This document shows positions 9,163 through 12,642 of a DNA stretch of 12,642 bases, piece by piece. Source of the stretch: Mycobacterium paraffinicum (GTDB taxonomy: Bacteria > Actinomycetota > Actinomycetes > Mycobacteriales > Mycobacteriaceae); NCBI RefSeq assembly GCF_001907675.1, contig NZ_MPNT01000009.1, positions 1 through 12,642 of the forward strand. The letters are read 5' to 3'. The stretch's first letter is position 1, and every line of letters starts with the position of its first letter. A model generated the notes under the pieces. It saw nothing but the letters and a program-made list of their open reading frames with translations, was not told where the DNA came from and did no database searches. Both the position numbers and the translations under genes were made by a program.

Positions 9163-12100
9163 GTTGTCCATCGATCTGCTCAACGAGACCGAGCACACGC
9201 GCCTGGACGACTGGAGCAACCGCGCCGTATTGACCCAACCCGCGGCGCCCGTATCGATTCCGGCGCTCTTCTCCACTCAAGTGGAGCGGGCCCCCGAGGC
9301 GGTGGCCGTGACCTTCGAGGGTCGCTCGATGACCTACCGGGAGCTCGACGAAACCGCTAATCGGCTGGCGCACCTACTGATCGACCATGGCGCGCGACCG
9401 GGCGTGTGTGTCGCACTGCTGTTCCCCCGGTGCGCCGAGGCGATATGCGCGATCCTTGCGGTGCTCAAGAGCGGGGCGGCGTATCTGCCGATCGACCCCA
9501 TGCATCCGCGGTCCCGCGTCGAGTTCATGCTGGCCGACGCGACGCCGATTGCCGTCCTGACGACCCCGGACATGCGGTCCCGACTGGACGGGTGCGGCCT
9601 GGCCGTGATCGACACCGCCGACCCCCGCATCGACACTCAACCCGACACCGCCCTACCCTTCCCCGCGCCCGACGACATCGCCCACATCGTCTACACCTCC
9701 GGTACCACCGGTGTACCGAAAGGCGTTGCCGTTAATCATCACAACGTAACCCAGCTGTTCGACTCGCTCGACATCGCGATTCCGTTGCGGCCGGAACAGG
9801 TGTGGACCCAGTTCCACTCCTACGCGTTCGACTTCTCGGTGTGGGAAATATGGGCGGCGCTGCTGTTCGGCGGGCGACTGGTGGTGGTGTCCGAGTCGGT
9901 GGCGCGATCGCCGGGCGACTTTCACGACCTACTGGTCGAAGAGCGAGTCAGCGTGCTGACGCAGACCCCGTCTGCGGTGAGCAGCCTAACTCCTAACGGA
10001 CTGGAATCCACGGCGCTGGTCATCGGTGCCGAAGCGTGTCCGCCGGCGCTGGTGGACCTCTGGGCACCCGGCCGGGTCATGACCAACGTCTACGGCCCCA
10101 CGGAAACCACCATGTGGGCGTCCAAGAGCGCCCCGCTGCTGCCGGGCTCGGGCTCGCCACCCATCGGATCGCCGATCGCGGGGGCCGCGTTCTTCGTCCT
10201 CGACGAGTTGCTGTGCCCCGTGATGCCCAAGGTGGTCGGCGAGCTGTATATCGCGGGCCGCGGTGTTGGGGTGGGCTACTGGCGCCGGCCCGGACTGACC
10301 GCTTCACGATTCATGGCTTGTCCATTCGGGCCACCCGGAACCCGCATGTATCGCACCGGGGACCTGGTGCGCTGGCGATCCGACGGGCAACTCGACTACC
10401 TCGGGCGCGCCGACGAACAGGTGAAGATTCGCGGGTACCGCATCGAACTCGGCGAAATCCGCACGGCGCTAAGCGAACTCCCGGGCGTCGGACAGGCTGC
10501 GGTGATCGCGCGAGAGGACCGGCCCGATGACCGGCGGCTCGTGGGTTACCTCACCGAAACGGTCACCGGGGCAGTCGATCCCGCCGCCGCACGGGAGGCA
10601 TTGGCCCGGCGCCTGCCCGGGTACATGGTCCCGTCGGCCATCGTCGTCTTGCAAGCGCTGCCGCTGACCGTCAACGGCAAACTCGACACCCGAGCCCTCC
10701 CGGCGCCGGAGTACACCAACGGTCAGCGGTACCGCGCTCCCAAGGATCCCACCCAGGACATCCTCGCCGGCATCTATGCCCACGTCCTCGGCCTCGATCG
10801 CGTCGGGGTCGACGACTCCTTCTTCGACCTCGGCGGCGACTCGGTGTCCGCGATGCGCGTGATCGCCGCGATCGGCACCGACCTGGCCACCGACCTGTCG
10901 ATGCAAACCTTGTTCGACGCGCCGACGGTCGCCCAACTGGCCGCACACATCGGTGGCGATGACACACGGCTTCGGCCCCTTCTGGCCGCCCGGCGGCCCG
11001 ACGTCATTCCGTTGTCGTTCGCCCAGAGTCGGCTATGGTTTCTCGACCAATTGCACGGGCCCTCAGCGGTTTACAACCTGGCGGTGGCGTTGCGTCTGCG
11101 GGGCGAGCTGGATCTGGACGCGTTGCGGGTGGCCGTGGATGATGTCATCGCCCGCCACGAAACCCTGCGCACGGTGTTTGCCGACGTCGACGGCGTGCCC
11201 TTCCAGCGGGTGCTGCCGGGTGGGCGCAGTGATGTCGTAACCGTCACCGACGCCGCCGGGTGGACACCGGGCGCGCTGCACGAGGCCATCGAGGCCACGG
11301 CGCAGCACGCGTTCGATCTGAGGGCGGAAATCCCATTTCGGGCCAGGCTCTTTCACATCGCCGACGACGACCACGTGCTCGTCGGCGTGGTGCACCACAT
11401 CGCCGCGGACGGCTGGTCCATCACCCCGCTCGTGGGTGATCTGAACGTGGCGTACGCCAGCCGGTGCGGCGGACGGGCCCCGGACTGGCGTGAGTTGCCG
11501 GTGCAGTATGCGGATTACACGTTGTGGCAGCGGGCTCAGTTCGGTGATCTCGATGACGGCGCTAGCCCCATCGCCGCGCAACTGGCGTATTGGGAGGATG
11601 CGCTGGCGGGGATGCCGGAGCGGTTGGAGTTGCCGACGGATCGGCCCTATCCGGCGGTGGCCGATCAGCGTGGGGCGACGGTGGCCGTGGAGTGGCCGGC
11701 GGAGTTGCAGCAACGGGTGCGCGCGGTGGCCCGTGAGTGCAACGCGACGAGTTTCATGGTGGTCCAGGCCGCGTTGGCGGTGGTGCTGTCGCGGCTGAGC
11801 GCGAATCCCGATGTGGTGCTGGGCTTCCCGACGGCCGGGCGCGATGACCCCGCGCTGGACGACTTGGTGGGCTTCTTCGTCAACACGCTGGTGTTGCGAC
11901 TGGATCTGACCGGCAATCCGACGGTCACCGACTTGCTGAGCCAGACCCGCACAAAAGGCCTTGCCGCCCTTGAGCATCGGGACGTGCCGTTTGAGGTTCT
12001 GGTGGAGCGGCTCAATCCGGCGCGGTCGTTGACGCATCATCCGCTGGTGCAGGTGATGTTGGCGTGGCAGAACCTGCCGGGGTCCGGTGGTGATCCGGGG

Positions 12101-12642
12101 TTGGTGTTGGGGGATTTGCACGTATCCCAGGTGCCGATCGCGACCCACACGGCCCGGATGGACCTGACGTTGAATTTGGCTGAGCGTTTCACCGATGACG
12201 CTGAGCCGGGCGGGATTTCGGGTGCGGTGGAGTTCCGCACCGACGTGTTCGATGCCGACACGGTCGCCGGCGTGGTTCAGCGGTTGCAGCGGGTGTTGGT
12301 GGCGATGACCGCTGATCCGCAGGCGCGGTTGTCGTCGATTGATGTGCTCGAGGCCGGTGAGCGCGGGCGTCTGGGTGAGTTGGGCCGGTGGCCGGTGTTA
12401 ACGGAGTCGAGGACGGCGGTGTCGATCCCGGCGTTGTTCGCCGGGCAGGTGCTGCGGGCCCCGGCGGCGGTGGCGTTGTGTTGCGGGGCGCGGTCGTGGA
12501 CGTATGGCGAGTTGGATGAGGCCTCAAACCGGTTGGCGCACGCGCTGGTCGAGTGTGGGGTGGGGCCGGGCGGGTGCGTGGCGGTGTTGTTCCCGCGTTC
12601 GGGTGAAGCCATTGTGGCGATCGTGGCGGTGCTCAAGACCGG
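9137..12642 (+). CDS. Nonribosomal peptide synthetase, 3'-partial: A-PCP-C-(A)
   Basis: This is the continuation of the same assembly line. The frame is open from the stop TAG at 9125-9127 to the end of the window. TTG at 9137 is the first possible start and aligns exactly with the Met of the C-to-A linker [11 protein letters not shown] of the other modules. It lies about five bases after AGGGGG. Counted from that TTG, 1168 complete codons are visible. The domains are A3 (37-524), PCP3 (533-606, Ser569), C4 (623-1069, HHIAADG at 753-759) and the N-terminal 75 residues of A4. The protein lacks its own N-terminal condensation domain; C3 at the end of the upstream gene would act in trans. The one-base gap implies one transcript and coupled translation. 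An alternative is that the two genes are one frame-shifted gene (see findings). A later start (TTG 9161 or 9164) cannot be excluded but has no better ribosome site. Confidence 0.93.
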   Translation, partial: MTTNPTRRLLSIDLLNETEHTRLDDWSNRAVLTQPAAPVSIPALFSTQVERAPEAVAVTFEGRSMTYRELDETANRLAHLLIDHGARPGVCVALLFPRCAEAICAILAVLKSGAAYLPIDPMHPRSRVEFMLADATPIAVLTTPDMRSRLDGCGLAVIDTADPRIDTQPDTALPFPAPDDIAHIVYTSGTTGVPKGVAVNHHNVTQLFDSLDIAIPLRPEQVWTQFHSYAFDFSVWEIWAALLFGGRLVVVSESVARSPGDFHDLLVEERVSVLTQTPSAVSSLTPNGLESTALVIGAEACPPALVDLWAPGRVMTNVYGPTETTMWASKSAPLLPGSGSPPIGSPIAGAAFFVLDELLCPVMPKVVGELYIAGRGVGVGYWRRPGLTASRFMACPFGPPGTRMYRTGDLVRWRSDGQLDYLGRADEQVKIRGYRIELGEIRTALSELPGVGQAAVIAREDRPDDRRLVGYLTETVTGAVDPAAAREALARRLPGYMVPSAIVVLQALPLTVNGKLDTRALPAPEYTNGQRYRAPKDPTQDILAGIYAHVLGLDRVGVDDSFFDLGGDSVSAMRVIAAIGTDLATDLSMQTLFDAPTVAQLAAHIGGDDTRLRPLLAARRPDVIPLSFAQSRLWFLDQLHGPSAVYNLAVALRLRGELDLDALRVAVDDVIARHETLRTVFADVDGVPFQRVLPGGRSDVVTVTDAAGWTPGALHEAIEATAQHAFDLRAEIPFRARLFHIADDDHVLVGVVHHIAADGWSITPLVGDLNVAYASRCGGRAPDWRELPVQYADYTLWQRAQFGDLDDGASPIAAQLAYWEDALAGMPERLELPTDRPYPAVADQRGATVAVEWPAELQQRVRAVARECNATSFMVVQAALAVVLSRLSANPDVVLGFPTAGRDDPALDDLVGFFVNTLVLRLDLTGNPTVTDLLSQTRTKGLAALEHRDVPFEVLVERLNPARSLTHHPLVQVMLAWQNLPGSGGDPGLVLGDLHVSQVPIATHTARMDLTLNLAERFTDDAEPGGISGAVEFRTDVFDADTVAGVVQRLQRVLVAMTADPQARLSSIDVLEAGERGRLGELGRWPVLTESRTAVSIPALFAGQVLRAPAAVALCCGARSWTYGELDEASNRLAHALVECGVGPGGCVAVLFPRSGEAIVAIVAVLKT
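9245..10708 (+). other. A3, adenylation domain at the N-terminus of gene 2, code DFWTVGVMWK
   Basis: [11 protein letters not shown] begins at nt 9692 (residue 186), FDFSVWE has Asp232, and NVYGPTETT gives Val318 at the GrsA-322 position. YRTGDLV and [15 protein letters not shown] are intact, and the NGKLD lysine is residue 515. The code read by eye is D-F-W-T-V-G-V-M-W-K, related to that of A1 (DFWTLGAVYK) but different at four positions. Large residues at the last variable positions (Met, Trp) would shape the pocket. I cannot name the substrate. Confidence 0.92.
10733..10955 (+). other. PCP3, peptidyl carrier protein domain
   Basis: [18 protein letters not shown] places the phosphopantetheine serine at nt 10841-10843 (residue 569 of gene 2). 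It resembles PCP1 more than PCP2. A condensation domain follows directly, so no epimerization of the A3 residue is expected. Confidence 0.93.
11003..12344 (+). other. C4, condensation domain of L-donor (LCL) type
   Basis: It begins [17 protein letters not shown] and has HHIAADG at nt 11393-11413. [29 protein letters not shown] and [11 protein letters not shown] match C2 almost word for word. It joins the growing chain on PCP3 to the residue of A4. From about nt 11490 the DNA becomes G-rich on this strand with frequent TTG leucine codons, unlike the first part of the window. Confidence 0.91.
12418..12642 (+). other. A4, N-terminal start of an adenylation domain (cut by window end)
   Basis: [26 protein letters not shown] and VAVLKT are the usual opening of an adenylation domain. 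The substrate pocket, the phosphate loop and everything later lie outside the window, so no specificity can be read. By position in the two-module repeat it corresponds to A2. Confidence 0.9.

Larger units (their letters stand above)
225..12642 (+). repeat. Tandem two-module repeat, unit C-A-PCP-C-A-PCP-E, period about 7.63-7.66 kb
   Basis: Copy 1 runs from about nt 225 to 7855, and copy 2 from about 7855 to the window end, where it is cut. Matching landmarks are: C-domain HH at 661 and 8296, YTSG loop at 2035 and 9692, PCP serine at 3178 and 10841, second C-domain HH at 3733 and 11393, and the VSIP start of the second A domain at about 4768 and 12420. The copies are diverged, and similarity is strongest in the E-C junction and in the C2/C4 pair. 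The E end at nt 1-240 implies another copy upstream. Confidence 0.8.

Noticed and set aside
9116..9180. Possible terminator or promoter between the two genes.
   Set aside because: The gap is one base and no GC-rich hairpin with a T-run or promoter-like pair was seen. A single transcript is more likely.
11063..12148. Long reverse-strand open frame (361 codons) opposite C4.
   Set aside because: It lies fully opposite a well-conserved C domain, has low-complexity His/Arg/Gln-rich composition and no recognizable domain. High G+C codon bias produces such frames.
1..12642. Assignment to a named mycobacterial NRPS such as the glycopeptidolipid or mycobactin synthetases.
   Set aside because: The domain order and codes seen here do not let me match a named system securely, and no search was possible. 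Gene symbols are left empty.

Overview
The whole window is nonribosomal peptide synthetase (NRPS) coding sequence on the + strand: two co-directional genes, both running off the window. Base composition is high in G+C (about two thirds by eye). Motif wording such as [23 protein letters not shown] and [10 protein letters not shown], together with TTG start usage, looks most like an actinobacterium, probably Mycobacterium or a close relative. That taxonomic call is recognition from memory, not a search. No RNA gene, mobile element, CRISPR array, promoter or terminator was seen. The only non-coding base between the genes is nt 9136.

Layout. Gene 1 (nt 1-9135, 5' end missing) reads: end of an epimerization (E) domain - C1 - A1 - PCP1 - C2 - A2 - PCP2 - E - C3 - stop. 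Gene 2 (TTG at 9137 to beyond 12642) reads: A3 - PCP3 - C4 - start of A4. One module is therefore split between two polypeptides, with its condensation domain at the end of gene 1 and its adenylation domain at the start of gene 2.

How they work together. The assembly line passes a peptide along PCP1, PCP2 and PCP3. C1 and C3 follow E domains and carry the PLTxLQxGLLFHA signature of condensation domains that accept a D-configured donor. C2 and C4 follow modules without E and carry PLSFxQxRLWxLDQL, typical of L-donor condensation. The predicted order is ...D-residue, L-residue (A1), D-residue (A2, phenylalanine-like pocket code), L-residue (A3), residue of A4. The product is not identifiable from this window.

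The main structural observations are as follows. (1) The window is a tandem repeat of a two-module unit C-A-PCP-C-A-PCP-E with a period of about 7.63-7.66 kb. (2) The split between the genes coincides with a 25-nt insertion, apparently an imperfect duplication, that shifts the frame and supplies a stop, a Shine-Dalgarno-like sequence and a TTG start. (3) A2 has Cys in place of the last Gly of the YTSGTTGxPKG loop. (4) Codon and strand composition change sharply between domains, suggesting a mosaic history. Apart from these points the region is a conventional modular NRPS, and I see no sign of an unrelated new system.
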